Source: Thiobacillus sp.
GTDB taxonomy: Bacteria > Pseudomonadota > Gammaproteobacteria > Burkholderiales > Thiobacillaceae
Direction of reading: 5' to 3'
Length of the DNA stretch: 64,000 nucleotides
Assembly: GCA_019459055.1 (NCBI GenBank)
Contig: JAIBEI010000032.1
Location: 1-64,000 of the forward strand
Shown: piece after piece, positions 55,281 through 64,000 of the stretch
Layout: each line of letters opens with the position of its first letter
Numbering within the stretch: position 1 is the first letter of the stretch
Notes under the pieces: generated by a model
The model's input: the letters and a program-made list of their open reading frames with translations, nothing else
The model's database searches: none
Told to the model about the DNA's origin: nothing
Made by a program: the position numbers and the translations under genes

Positions 55281-55721
55281 ATGAGCCAGCCAGCCGAATT
55301 CCTGCCGACCGTACAAGCCCTGGTGCAGTGCTATCAGGCCTTCGAGGCCTATTCCGCCGCGCACATTCGCACCCTGGGGTTGACGCCGCCGCAGTTCGAC
55401 ATCGTCGCCACCCTCGGCAACACCTCCGGCATGACTGCCACCGAGCTTGGCGAAAAGACGCTCATCACCAAGGGCACGCTCACCGGCGTGGTCGACCGTC
55501 TGGTCGATCGCGGCTGGGTCGAACGTGCCGCGCACGACAGTGACCGCCGCTGCCAGACCATCCGCCTGACGCAATCCGGTGAGGCTCTGTTCGTCAGGGT
55601 CTTTCCCGCACACCTGGCGCACCTGGCGGCATGTTTTTCCGGCACGGGCGCAGCCGGGCACAAGCGCTGGCAAACTGCCCTGCACGGGCTGGAACAGGTT
55701 TTCAGAAAGGGGACTGCATGA
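55281..55721 (+). CDS. MarR family transcriptional regulator
   Basis: wHTH: LTPPQFDIVATLGNTSGMTATELGEKTLITKGTLTGVVDRLVDRGWVERAAHDSDRRCQTIRLT. Confidence 0.92.
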   Translation: MSQPAEFLPTVQALVQCYQAFEAYSAAHIRTLGLTPPQFDIVATLGNTSGMTATELGEKTLITKGTLTGVVDRLVDRGWVERAAHDSDRRCQTIRLTQSGEALFVRVFPAHLAHLAACFSGTGAAGHKRWQTALHGLEQVFRKGTA

Positions 55722-56266
55722 GCGTCGTGATGCGCTATTCGACCCCGGCCATCGTGCTGCACTGGTTGGTGGCGTTGCTGATCTTCGCGGGATTCCCGCT
55801 CGGCGTGTACATGCACGAGCTGCCGCTGTCGCCCGACAAGCTGAAACTCTACAGCTACCATAAGTGGATCGGCGTCACGGTGCTGATGCTGGTTGCCGTC
55901 CGGCTGGGCTGGCGGCTGACGCACATGCCGCCGCCGCTGCCGGACGGCATCGCCGCCTGGCAACGCCGCGCGAGCGCAATCACGCACGGACTGCTGTATG
56001 GGCTGATGATCGCGATTCCGCTGTCGGGCTGGCTGATGAGTTCGGCCAAGGGTTTCCAGACGGTGTGGCTCGGCGTGTTGCCGCTGCCCGATCTGGTCGA
56101 CAAGGACAAGGCATTGGGCGACCTGCTCGCCGGGGTGCACCAGGCGCTGAACTTCACGCTGCTGGCGCTGGTCATCCTGCACGTGGCCGCTGCGCTGAAA
56201 CATCATTTCATCGAACGCCGGCCGTTTTTGCAGCGCATGGCCTGGGGCGGAAAGGAACGAACATGA
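55718..56266 (+). CDS. Cytochrome b561 family protein
   Basis: Four TM helices with His ligands: RYSTPAIVLHWLVALLIFAGF, YSYHKWIGVTVL, LHVAAALKHHFIERR. Confidence 0.92.
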   Translation: MSVVMRYSTPAIVLHWLVALLIFAGFPLGVYMHELPLSPDKLKLYSYHKWIGVTVLMLVAVRLGWRLTHMPPPLPDGIAAWQRRASAITHGLLYGLMIAIPLSGWLMSSAKGFQTVWLGVLPLPDLVDKDKALGDLLAGVHQALNFTLLALVILHVAAALKHHFIERRPFLQRMAWGGKERT

Positions 56267-56817
56267 GAATGACGGGCTTGATTTTGCTGGCGGCGCTGGC
56301 CGCACCCGCGGCGAATGCGGTGGAATACCAGACGGTGCTGCCGAAGCAGAGCACGATCCATTTCGAGTTCCGCCAGATGGGCGTGCCGATCAAGGGCGGT
56401 TTCAAGCGCTTCACCACGCAGATGACGTTTGATCCGGCCAAGCCCGAGGCCGCCCGTGCACAGATCGAAATCGACCTCGCCAGCATCGATGCCGGCTCGC
56501 CCGAGGCCGACGACGAATCCGCCGGCAAGCTCTGGTTCAACCGCAGCGTCCACCCGAAGGCGACTTTCGTCTCCAGCCAGGTGCGCGCGCTCGGCAACAA
56601 CCGTTACGAGATGCGCGGCACACTCACGCTCAAGGGCAAAAGCCGCGACATGGTCGTGCCGGTGACCTTCGCGCCCGGCAAGAACGCCGCCACCTTCGAC
56701 GGTGCGTTCGTCCTCAGGCGCCTCGACTTTGGCATCGGCGAAGGCATGTGGGCAGACGTTAACACCGTCGCCAACGAGGTTCAGGTCAGATTCCGCATTG
56801 CCGCCATCGGCAATTAG
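56263..56817 (+). CDS. YceI family protein
   Basis: Signal peptide; STIHFEFRQMGVPIKGGFKRF; LTLKGKSRDMVVPVTF. Confidence 0.9.
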   Translation: MRMTGLILLAALAAPAANAVEYQTVLPKQSTIHFEFRQMGVPIKGGFKRFTTQMTFDPAKPEAARAQIEIDLASIDAGSPEADDESAGKLWFNRSVHPKATFVSSQVRALGNNRYEMRGTLTLKGKSRDMVVPVTFAPGKNAATFDGAFVLRRLDFGIGEGMWADVNTVANEVQVRFRIAAIGN

Positions 56818-57083
56818 GGCGTGTTAACACTCATTTCACGCCCGCGACGAGGCCGATTCGGGATGCAGGCCGCGAAGCGAGACGCGCCGCAGTGTCGTTT
56901 ACTGCAAGCGGCTCGCGACAAAGGGATGCGCCCGAATCGGACCGTCCCTTCGGGTTGTCGCGAGAAAGCGCGTCTGCGGCGTTGCACCGCTTGGCAAGGG
57001 ATGGCCCTTGCCAGCGCGACGCGCCTTGCATCCATCGCTTTCTCGCGCCAACGCGGACGCGAAATGAGTGTTAACACGCCCTA
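56815..57083. mobile_element. Candidate MITE-like palindromic element
   Basis: Perfect 23-bp terminal inverted repeats tagggcgtgttaacactcatttc / gaaatgagtgttaacacgcccta, TA at both ends, no credible coding content. Confidence 0.6.
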
Positions 57084-57113
57084 ACCCACTGTTCATCCCT
57101 CAAGGAGCAAAAC

Positions 57114-57692
57114 ATGAAGCATCTCGCACTTTTCTCCGCACTTGCTGCGTTTGCCGCCACCGCCCAGGCTGCGCCGGTCACCTATGTCATCGACAACAGC
57201 CATACCTACCCGCACTTCACCTATAACCATCTGGGCTTTTCCAACCAGACCCACAAGTTCGACAAGACCCGCGGCAAGGTGGTGCTCGACCGCGCCGGGA
57301 AAGCCGGTTCGGTTGCCGTGATCATCGACGCCACCTCGGTCAACACCGGCCATGCAGTGTTCAACGAGCACATCCAGGCGGCGGATTTCTTCGACACCGC
57401 CAACCACCCGACGATCACGTTCATGGCGGACAAGATGGCGTTCAGGGACGACCAGCCAGTGAGCATGGTGGGCGACCTGACGATCAAGGGCGTAACGAAG
57501 CCGGTGACGCTCGCCATTACCCACTTCAAATGCCAGCCGCATCCGATGCTGAAAGTGGAAGCCTGCGGCGCCAACGCAAGCACGCAGATCAAGCGTTCGG
57601 AATTCAACATGGGCAAGAACGTGCCCTTTGTCAGCGATGAGGTCACGCTGACCCTGGCGATCGAAGCGGTCAAGGAACAGCCGGCGCAATAA
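57114..57692 (+). CDS. YceI family protein
   Basis: Signal peptide; VIDNSHTYPHFTYNHLGFSNQTHKFDKTRGKVVLD; DLTIKGVTKPVTLAIT. Confidence 0.92.
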   Translation: MKHLALFSALAAFAATAQAAPVTYVIDNSHTYPHFTYNHLGFSNQTHKFDKTRGKVVLDRAGKAGSVAVIIDATSVNTGHAVFNEHIQAADFFDTANHPTITFMADKMAFRDDQPVSMVGDLTIKGVTKPVTLAITHFKCQPHPMLKVEACGANASTQIKRSEFNMGKNVPFVSDEVTLTLAIEAVKEQPAQ

Positions 57693-57748
57693 GCCGGGCG
57701 GGGCGGGCTCCGGTAAAATGCTGCTTTAGCTGTCCGGAACACCGCCTC

Positions 57749-59701
57749 GTGGAACCCCATCAACTTGAACTGCTCGCGCCCGCGCGCGACGCCGATATCG
57801 GCATCGAGGCCGTCAACCACGGCGCCGATGCGGTGTACATCGGCGGGCCATCGTTCGGCGCGCGCGCGGCGGCGTCCAACGAAGTCGCCGACATCGGGCG
57901 GCTGGTCGAATACGCGCACCGCTTCAATGTGCGCGTATTCGTCACCCTCAACACCATCCTCACCGACGACGAGCTGGAACCGGCACGCCGCCAGATCATT
58001 CAACTGTACGACGCCGGCGCCGATGCCCTGATCATCCAGGACATGGGCCTGCTGGAACTCGACCTGCCGCCGATCCAGCTGCATGCCAGCACCCAGACCG
58101 ACATCCGCACGCCGGAAAAAGCCCGCTTCCTGCAGGACGTTGGGCTGTCGCAGATCGTGCTGGCACGCGAGCTCGACCTCGAACAGATCGCCGCCCTCCG
58201 CGCCGCCACCGATCCTGCGCGCTGCACCCTGGAATTCTTCGTCCATGGCGCACTGTGCGTCGCCTACAGCGGCCAGTGCTACATCAGCCACGCCCACACC
58301 GGGCGCAGCGCCAACCGCGGCGACTGCTCGCAGTCCTGCCGCCTGCCGTACCAGGTCACCGACCTGGAGGGGCGCATCGTCGCGCACGACAAGCACGTGC
58401 TGTCGATGAAGGACAACAACCAGAGCGACAACCTCGAAGCGCTGATCGATGCCGGCATCCGCAGCTTCAAGATCGAGGGACGCTACAAGGACATGGGCTA
58501 CGTGAAGAACATCACCGCCCATTACCGCATGCTGCTCGACCAGCTCATCGAACGCCGCCCGGAATTCGCGCGCGCGTCCGCGGGCCGCACCGCGTTTGCC
58601 TTCACCCCCGACCCCGAGCAGAACTTCAACCGCGAGTTCACCGACTACTTCGTCGGCGGCCGCCGCGACGACATCGGTGCGTTCGACACGCCGAAGAACC
58701 CCGGCCTGCCGGTCGGCTACGTCAGCAAGGTCGGCGACAAATGGGTCGAACTGCATACCGATTTGCCCGATATCGTGCTCAATAACGGCGACGGCCTCTG
58801 CTACTACACCCTGCAGAAAGACCTGGCCGGCCTTGCCATCAACCGCGCCGAAAAGCTGGGCGAGGGCGCGTGGCGCGTGTTCCCGAAAGACCCGGTGGCG
58901 GGCTTCAAGGACTTGCGCGCCGGCACGATGGTCAGCCGCAACCGCGACATGAACTGGACGCGCCTGCTCGACAAGCCGTCGGGCGAGCGCCGCATCGGCG
59001 TGTGGCTGCGGCTGGAAGAAACTGCGGATGGCTTCGCGCTGACGCTGACCGACGAGGACGGCCATGCCGCGACAGTCGAGGCTGCGCATGCCAAAGAGCC
59101 GGCCAAGGACGCCGCCAAAGCGGAGGCCACCCTGCGCGAGCACCTCGGCAAACTCGGCGCCACGCCGTTTGCGTCCATGGGCATTGCGCTGGAGCTGACG
59201 CAAGCCTGGTTTGTTCCCGCGTCCTTCGTCAACGCCCTGCGCCGCGACGCCGTTGCTGCGCTGGAAGCCGCACGCGCCGCCGCCTACCGGCGTCCGTCGC
59301 GTGCGCCGGCGGTCGAGCCGCCGGCGATGTACCCCGAAGACACGCTGAGCTATCTCGCCAACGTCTACAACCACAAGGCGCGCGACTTCTACGCGAAGCA
59401 CGGCGTCAAGGTCATTGCCGCTGCCTACGAGAGCCACGAGGAAAAAGGCGAGGTCTCGCTGATGATCACCAAGCACTGCGTGCGCTATTCGCTTTCCCTC
59501 TGCCCCAAGCAGGCCAAGGGCGTCACCGGCGTGCAGGGCACCGTGCGCGCCGCGCCGCTGACGCTGATCAACGGCAGCGAAAAGCTCACCCTGCGCTTCG
59601 ACTGCAAGGCCTGCGAGATGCACGTGGTGGGGAAACTGAAACCGGCCGTCGCCAAAAACAGCGCGCCGCTGAACTTTTATAAAACGCAGCCCGTTGCGTG
59701 A
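57749..59701 (+). CDS. U32 family peptidase, RlhA-like
   Basis: LELLAPARDADIGIEAVNHGADAVYIGG, SGQCYISHAHTGRSANRGDCSQSCRLPY; long C-terminal domain; GTG start. Confidence 0.85.
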   Translation: MEPHQLELLAPARDADIGIEAVNHGADAVYIGGPSFGARAAASNEVADIGRLVEYAHRFNVRVFVTLNTILTDDELEPARRQIIQLYDAGADALIIQDMGLLELDLPPIQLHASTQTDIRTPEKARFLQDVGLSQIVLARELDLEQIAALRAATDPARCTLEFFVHGALCVAYSGQCYISHAHTGRSANRGDCSQSCRLPYQVTDLEGRIVAHDKHVLSMKDNNQSDNLEALIDAGIRSFKIEGRYKDMGYVKNITAHYRMLLDQLIERRPEFARASAGRTAFAFTPDPEQNFNREFTDYFVGGRRDDIGAFDTPKNPGLPVGYVSKVGDKWVELHTDLPDIVLNNGDGLCYYTLQKDLAGLAINRAEKLGEGAWRVFPKDPVAGFKDLRAGTMVSRNRDMNWTRLLDKPSGERRIGVWLRLEETADGFALTLTDEDGHAATVEAAHAKEPAKDAAKAEATLREHLGKLGATPFASMGIALELTQAWFVPASFVNALRRDAVAALEAARAAAYRRPSRAPAVEPPAMYPEDTLSYLANVYNHKARDFYAKHGVKVIAAAYESHEEKGEVSLMITKHCVRYSLSLCPKQAKGVTGVQGTVRAAPLTLINGSEKLTLRFDCKACEMHVVGKLKPAVAKNSAPLNFYKTQPVA

Positions 59702-59730
59702 GCCGGTAATCCCACTTGAAACACACTGAA

Positions 59731-60993
59731 ATGCGCCAACCCGAATTGCTGGCACCCGCCGGCTCGCAAACCATGCTGGAAACCGCGCTCGCCTTCGGCG
59801 CCGATGCGGTGTATGCCGGCCAGCCGCGCTACAGCCTGCGCGTGCGCAATAACAGCTTCCGCGACGAAGTTGCGCTGGGCATCGGCATCGAATATGCGCA
59901 CAGCCGGGGCAAGCAGTTCTACGTCGTCAGCAACATCTTTCCGCACAACTCCAAAATCAAAACCTACCTGGCGGACATGGCGCCGGTCGTCGCCCTCAAG
60001 CCGGACGCGCTGATCATGGCCGACCCGGGCCTGATCGACATGATTCGCGAAACCTGGCCTGACATGCCCGTCCACCTTTCGGTGCAGGCCAACACGGTCA
60101 ACTACGCGGCGGTGCGGTTCTGGAAAAAGCTCGGCATCCGCCGCGTCATCCTTTCGCGTGAACTGTCGCTCGACCAGGTCGCCGAGATCCGCCAGGAATG
60201 CCCGGACATGGAACTCGAAGTCTTCGTGCATGGCGCGCTGTGCATCGCCTATTCCGGGCGCTGCCTGCTCTCGGGCTACTTCAACCACCGCGATCCCAAC
60301 CAGGGCGCGTGCACCAATTCCTGCCGCTGGGAGTTCAATACCCACCCCGGAAAGGAAGCGCCGGATGGCGACGTGTACCTGCTGGAAGAGCGCAAACGCG
60401 CCGGCAGCTACATGCCCATCGAGGAGGACGAGCACGGCACCTACATCCTCAACTCGAAAGACCTGCGCGCCATCGAACACGTGCAGCGGCTGACCGAAAT
60501 CGGCATCGACTCGCTCAAGATCGAAGGTCGCACCAAGTCGCCCTATTACGTGGCGCGCACCTGCCAGACCTATCGCCAGGCCATCATGGACGCCGCCGCC
60601 GGCCGCCCGCTCGATCCGGCCCTGCTGCGCGAGCTCGACGGCCTGGCCAACCGCGGCTATACCGGCGGTTTCTATGAGCGCCACCCGGATCGCGAATACC
60701 AGAGCTACCTGAAGAGCCATTCCGAGTCGGACCGCAGCCTCTACGTCGGCGACGTCATGGGGTACGACGCAGAAGGCCTGGCCGAGATCGACGTGAAGAA
60801 CAGGTTTTCGGTCGGCGACCGCATCGAACTCATCCACCCCAGGGGCAACCTGGAACTGACGATCACCACCATGCAAGGCAAAAACAGCACCCCGGTCAAC
60901 GTCGCACCGGGTAGCGGCCATCGTGTAGGCATTCCCCTGCCGGTGGGGTACGAGGGTGCATTCGTCGCGCGTTTTGTTGCGGAGCGCGAATGA
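59731..60993 (+). CDS. U32 family peptidase, TrhP/YegQ-like
   Basis: MRQPELLAPAGSQTMLETALAFGADAVYAGQPRYSLRVRNNSF; SGRCLLSGYFNHRDPNQGACTNSCRWEF. Confidence 0.88.
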   Translation: MRQPELLAPAGSQTMLETALAFGADAVYAGQPRYSLRVRNNSFRDEVALGIGIEYAHSRGKQFYVVSNIFPHNSKIKTYLADMAPVVALKPDALIMADPGLIDMIRETWPDMPVHLSVQANTVNYAAVRFWKKLGIRRVILSRELSLDQVAEIRQECPDMELEVFVHGALCIAYSGRCLLSGYFNHRDPNQGACTNSCRWEFNTHPGKEAPDGDVYLLEERKRAGSYMPIEEDEHGTYILNSKDLRAIEHVQRLTEIGIDSLKIEGRTKSPYYVARTCQTYRQAIMDAAAGRPLDPALLRELDGLANRGYTGGFYERHPDREYQSYLKSHSESDRSLYVGDVMGYDAEGLAEIDVKNRFSVGDRIELIHPRGNLELTITTMQGKNSTPVNVAPGSGHRVGIPLPVGYEGAFVARFVAERE

Positions 60994-61011
60994 AACCACG
61001 CAATGGATTTT

Positions 61012-61347
61012 TTACAGGTCGATGGTGAGTTTCAGCATGAACGCGGTGTGACGTGCTTCGGCTTTTTGAAACGTCGCGATCAGCCGTTCGGCTTCTTCGG
61101 TTAGCCGGCTGCCGGCGGGGCCGCTTTCCACCAGTGGTGAGCGCCACGCGGTATTCATCGCATCGATCGCATCCCATGCCGCCTTGTAGCTCATCTTCAT
61201 CGCCTTGGCGGCTTTGGAGATGGAGCCTGTTTCGCGGATGCGCTGCAGCAGTTCGATGCGGCCGCGGCCGAGGAAATTCCCGCCTTCCAGGGTCAGCCAG
61301 AAGCGGCCGTCTGCCTTGAGTTGTGCTGCCTTTGATCGCGTTGCCAT
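61012..61347 (-). CDS. ModE-type winged-HTH regulator without a molybdate-binding domain
   Basis: GGNFLGRGRIELLQRIRETGSISKAAKAMKMSYKAAWDAIDAMNTAWRSPLVE; only 111 aa. Confidence 0.88.
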   Translation of the reverse strand: MATRSKAAQLKADGRFWLTLEGGNFLGRGRIELLQRIRETGSISKAAKAMKMSYKAAWDAIDAMNTAWRSPLVESGPAGSRLTEEAERLIATFQKAEARHTAFMLKLTIDL

Positions 61348-61426
61348 GCGGCGAGTGTAGCAAACGCCCATTGCTGTTTAGCCGCGAGCGGATGAAAATC
61401 GGGGTTTGCAATCCAGGATAAACGTC

Positions 61427-61885
61427 ATGAAAAAAATATTTGCCGCATGCGTGATGCTCTGCCTGCCCTTTTCCGCGATGGCGGCCGAGGATTATGCGGT
61501 GACCTTCAAAACCCAGGGTGACTACCAATTTGTACGCGATTTGGTGCAAACCGCAATCGAGGGCCAGGGCCTGAAGATCACCAACACCAACAGGATTTCC
61601 GAAATGCTGGAGCGAACCGGCAAGGATATCGGCGCGACCAGGGTGGTGTATGAAAACGCCGAGCAGTTCGAATTCTGCAGCGCCACGATTTCGCGCCGGA
61701 TGATGGAAGCCGATCCGCACGCGATCGTGATGTGCCCCTACAACGTGGCGGTGTATACGATTCCCAACGACAAGCATGTGTATATCGCCTATCGCAAGCC
61801 CGCTGCCACCCAAAACCCGGCCCTGCAAAAAGCCCTGGACGATGTGGAGAAGCTGCTTAAGGACATCATTCGGGACGCGATGTAA
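61427..61885 (+). CDS. DUF302 domain-containing secreted protein
   Basis: Signal peptide; EQFEFCSATISRRMMEADPHAIVMCPYNVAVYTIPNDKHVYIAYRKP. Confidence 0.75.
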   Translation: MKKIFAACVMLCLPFSAMAAEDYAVTFKTQGDYQFVRDLVQTAIEGQGLKITNTNRISEMLERTGKDIGATRVVYENAEQFEFCSATISRRMMEADPHAIVMCPYNVAVYTIPNDKHVYIAYRKPAATQNPALQKALDDVEKLLKDIIRDAM

Positions 61886-61937
61886 GCGCCGGACTTGAAT
61901 AGAAGGCGCACATGATTTCAACCGACGCACGCCAGCC

Positions 61938-62312
61938 ATGACCGCCTTCCTCGCTATCGGCCTGGGTGCGGCCATCGGCGCGTGGCTGCGCTGGGGGCTG
62001 GGGCTGTGGCTCAACCCGGCATTCCCCTCGCTGCCGCTCGGCACGCTGGCCGCCAATCTGATTGGCGGTTATTTCGTCGGCCTGGTCATCGCCTGGTTTG
62101 CCGAGCATCCCGGCGTGCCGCCGGAAGCGCGGCTGTTTCTCATCACCGGCCTGCTTGGCGGGCTGACCACCTTCTCCACCTTTTCCGCCGAAGTCGTTAC
62201 CGCGCTGATGCGTGGACTGTGGTTGACCGGCGGCCTGATTGCGTTCGCCCACATGACGGGTTCCTTTCTGGCGACCGGGCTGGGGTTTTATTCGATGAGG
62301 CTTTTCAAATGA
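61938..62312 (+). CDS. crcB: Fluoride channel CrcB/Fluc
   Basis: [48 protein letters not shown]. Confidence 0.94.
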   Translation: MTAFLAIGLGAAIGAWLRWGLGLWLNPAFPSLPLGTLAANLIGGYFVGLVIAWFAEHPGVPPEARLFLITGLLGGLTTFSTFSAEVVTALMRGLWLTGGLIAFAHMTGSFLATGLGFYSMRLFK

Positions 62313-62620
62313 ACGCTGTCTGTCTGCAGGTGTTTGTGTCCGAAGCCAGCCGCCACCACGGCAAGCTGACCTACGAATGGCTGCTCGATGCGGCGCAGGG
62401 AATCGGCATTGCCGGCGGTTCGGTGTTCCGCGCCATTGCGGGATTCGGCCGCCATGGCCGCCACGACGCGGGGTTCTTTGAACTGGCAGGCGAACTGCCG
62501 GTGGTGGTGGAGTTCTTCGTCGATGCGGCGATGGCCGATCAGTTGCTGAAGCGCATCGCCGAAGCGGATTTGAAGCTGTTCTACGCCAGGCTTCCGGCCG
62601 AAACCGGCGTCACGCTTTAG
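62309..62620 (+). CDS. DUF190 domain-containing protein
   Basis: 103 aa from ATG 62309; [44 protein letters not shown]; overlaps the crcB stop. Confidence 0.88.
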   Translation: MNAVCLQVFVSEASRHHGKLTYEWLLDAAQGIGIAGGSVFRAIAGFGRHGRHDAGFFELAGELPVVVEFFVDAAMADQLLKRIAEADLKLFYARLPAETGVTL

Positions 62621-62625
62621 CAGGC

Positions 62626-63375
62626 GTGCTCGACCAGCTGATTCTGTTTGTCGCCGCGCTGGCGGCAAATTTCTTTTCGGCACTATCGGGCGGCGGGGCA
62701 GGGCTGATCCAGTTTCCCATGCTGATTTTTCTGGGGCTGCCATTCGGCGTGGCGCTCGCCACCCACAAGGTCGCCAGCGTCGCGCTCGGACTCGGCGCCA
62801 CGCTGCGGCACCTGAAGGAATCGCACCTCGAACGCCGTTTCTCGCTGATCATCCTCGGCGCGGGGCTGCCCGGCGTGGTGCTGGGTGCGCTCACGATCCT
62901 GCAGATCCCCGAGCGCATCGCCACCCTGGCGCTGGGTGTTCTGACGCTGGGGCTGGGTCTGTATTCGGTGTTCAAGCCCCGGCTCGGCATGGACCATGCA
63001 CCCAGGAACCGGCAGGGCGCGGCGCTGGTCGGCGGCATGGCGGGGCTGTTTGTCGTCGGCTTTCTCAATGGCTCGATCACCAGCGGCACCGGGCTGTTTC
63101 TTACCATCTGGCTGATCCGCTGGTTCGGCCTCGATTACACCCGCGCTGTGGCCTACACCCTGATTCTCTGCGGCCTGCTATGGAACGGCACCGGCGCGCT
63201 GATACTGGGCGTGATCGGCACGGTGGCGTGGGACTGGATGCCGGCGCTGCTGGCCGGCGCAGTCCTCGGCGGCTACCTGGGCAGCCATCTGGCGATCAAA
63301 AAAGGCAACCTGTGGATCAAGCGGGCATTCGAAATCGTGACGATATTGATCGGCCTGAAACTGATCCTCGGCTAA
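62626..63375 (+). CDS. TauE/SafE family sulfite exporter-like permease
   Basis: Multi-TM; FFSALSGGGAGLIQFPMLIFLGLPFGVALATHKVASVALGLGATL. Confidence 0.9.
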   Translation: MLDQLILFVAALAANFFSALSGGGAGLIQFPMLIFLGLPFGVALATHKVASVALGLGATLRHLKESHLERRFSLIILGAGLPGVVLGALTILQIPERIATLALGVLTLGLGLYSVFKPRLGMDHAPRNRQGAALVGGMAGLFVVGFLNGSITSGTGLFLTIWLIRWFGLDYTRAVAYTLILCGLLWNGTGALILGVIGTVAWDWMPALLAGAVLGGYLGSHLAIKKGNLWIKRAFEIVTILIGLKLILG

Positions 63376-63387
63376 GCGTGCGGCCTG

Positions 63388-64000
63388 TCAGTCTTCGTCG
63401 CTGTGGATGCGGTTGCGGCCGCCGCGCTTGGCCTGATAGAGCGCTTCGTCGGCGGCCTTGATCAGCGCATCGCCGGTTTGATACAGCGGATAGGTGGCGA
63501 TGCCGCCGCTGACGCTGACGTGGAAATGGCTGTCGCCATCGGGATGGCGGATTTGCGCGAAATCCTGGCGGATGCGATCCATGATGGCGAATGCCTGTTC
63601 GGCGTTGGTGTGCGGCAGGCCGATGAGGAATTCCTCGCCGCCGTAGCGGCAGAGAATGTCCTGTTTGCGCAGGCGCTGCTTGAGCAGCCACGACAGGCTG
63701 CGTATGACCTGGTCGCCCACGGGATGGCCGTAGGTGTCGTTGACCTGCTTGAAATGGTCGATATCCATCATCACCACCGACAGGAATCCGCCCTCGTGCG
63801 CCACGCTGGACAGCAACATGTCCAGCGTGTTCTTGCCGCTGGAGTGGTTGAGCAGCCCGGTCAGGCTGTCGTGGTACATGGTGCGGCGCAGCGCCCGGTA
63901 GCGCTCGATCTTGCTCTTGACGATCGCGTTGAGGAACACCGGGTTGAACGGCTTGGTGAGGAAATGGTCGCCGCCCAGCCGCATCGCGTCGACCTGCAGC
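63388..64000 (-). CDS. Response regulator with GGDEF domain (truncated at window end)
   Basis: REC C-terminal fragment (GGDHFLTKPFNPVFLNAIV) then GGDEF-family domain (CRYGGEEFLIGLP). Confidence 0.9.
   Translation of the reverse strand, partial: LQVDAMRLGGDHFLTKPFNPVFLNAIVKSKIERYRALRRTMYHDSLTGLLNHSSGKNTLDMLLSSVAHEGGFLSVVMMDIDHFKQVNDTYGHPVGDQVIRSLSWLLKQRLRKQDILCRYGGEEFLIGLPHTNAEQAFAIMDRIRQDFAQIRHPDGDSHFHVSVSGGIATYPLYQTGDALIKAADEALYQAKRGGRNRIHSDED

Noticed and set aside
56821-57084. Symmetric 87-aa ORFs beginning MLTLISRPR on both strands
   Set aside because: They result from the terminal inverted repeats of the MITE-like element and are not credible proteins.
57221-59755. 844-aa minus-strand ORF opposite the yceI and U32 genes
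   Set aside because: Antisense shadow ORF; the plus strand has strong family motifs.
61886-61937. Fluoride riboswitch upstream of crcB
   Set aside because: The 52-nt spacer shows no recognisable fluoride riboswitch pattern.

Overview
This is a GC-rich bacterial chromosomal window, densely coding and betaproteobacterial in character. Most of it is core genome: an Mla-like lipid transport locus, an M48 protease, CHASE2 adenylate cyclase plus class II cAMP phosphodiesterase, several c-di-GMP enzymes, an Fbp-type Fe(III) ABC transporter, UbiB, a DinG-like helicase, TrxB, FtsK, IspD/IspF, thrS-infC-rpmI-rplT-pheS-pheT-ihfA, tRNA-Val, tRNA-Pro, SodB, SelO/SelD, molybdenum cofactor genes, cytochrome b561 with two YceI proteins, two U32 peptidases, a ModE-type HTH protein and CrcB/DUF190. 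No CRISPR, prophage, rRNA or intact transposase gene was seen. The best candidates for a second look are: (1) a ~1.66 kb unit (about 27966-29626) of long imperfect inverted repeats around an AT-richer orphan 233-aa ORF and a possible 44-aa membrane peptide, with compensatory changes in a hairpin in each arm; (2) a selenium-linked locus, selD-orf66-selO, divergent from an EgtB/SenA-like gene, with no visible senB; (3) a ModE-like palindrome between moaA and mobB together with a stand-alone ModE HTH protein; (4) an 18+18 bp perfect palindrome upstream of marR; (5) a 269-bp MITE-like palindromic element between two yceI paralogs; (6) a terminator hairpin inside the predicted start of an fbpB-like gene; (7) an ABC ATPase-like Mla component with no Walker A motif. 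All assignments were made by eye from the sequence and supplied translations; no database search was run.
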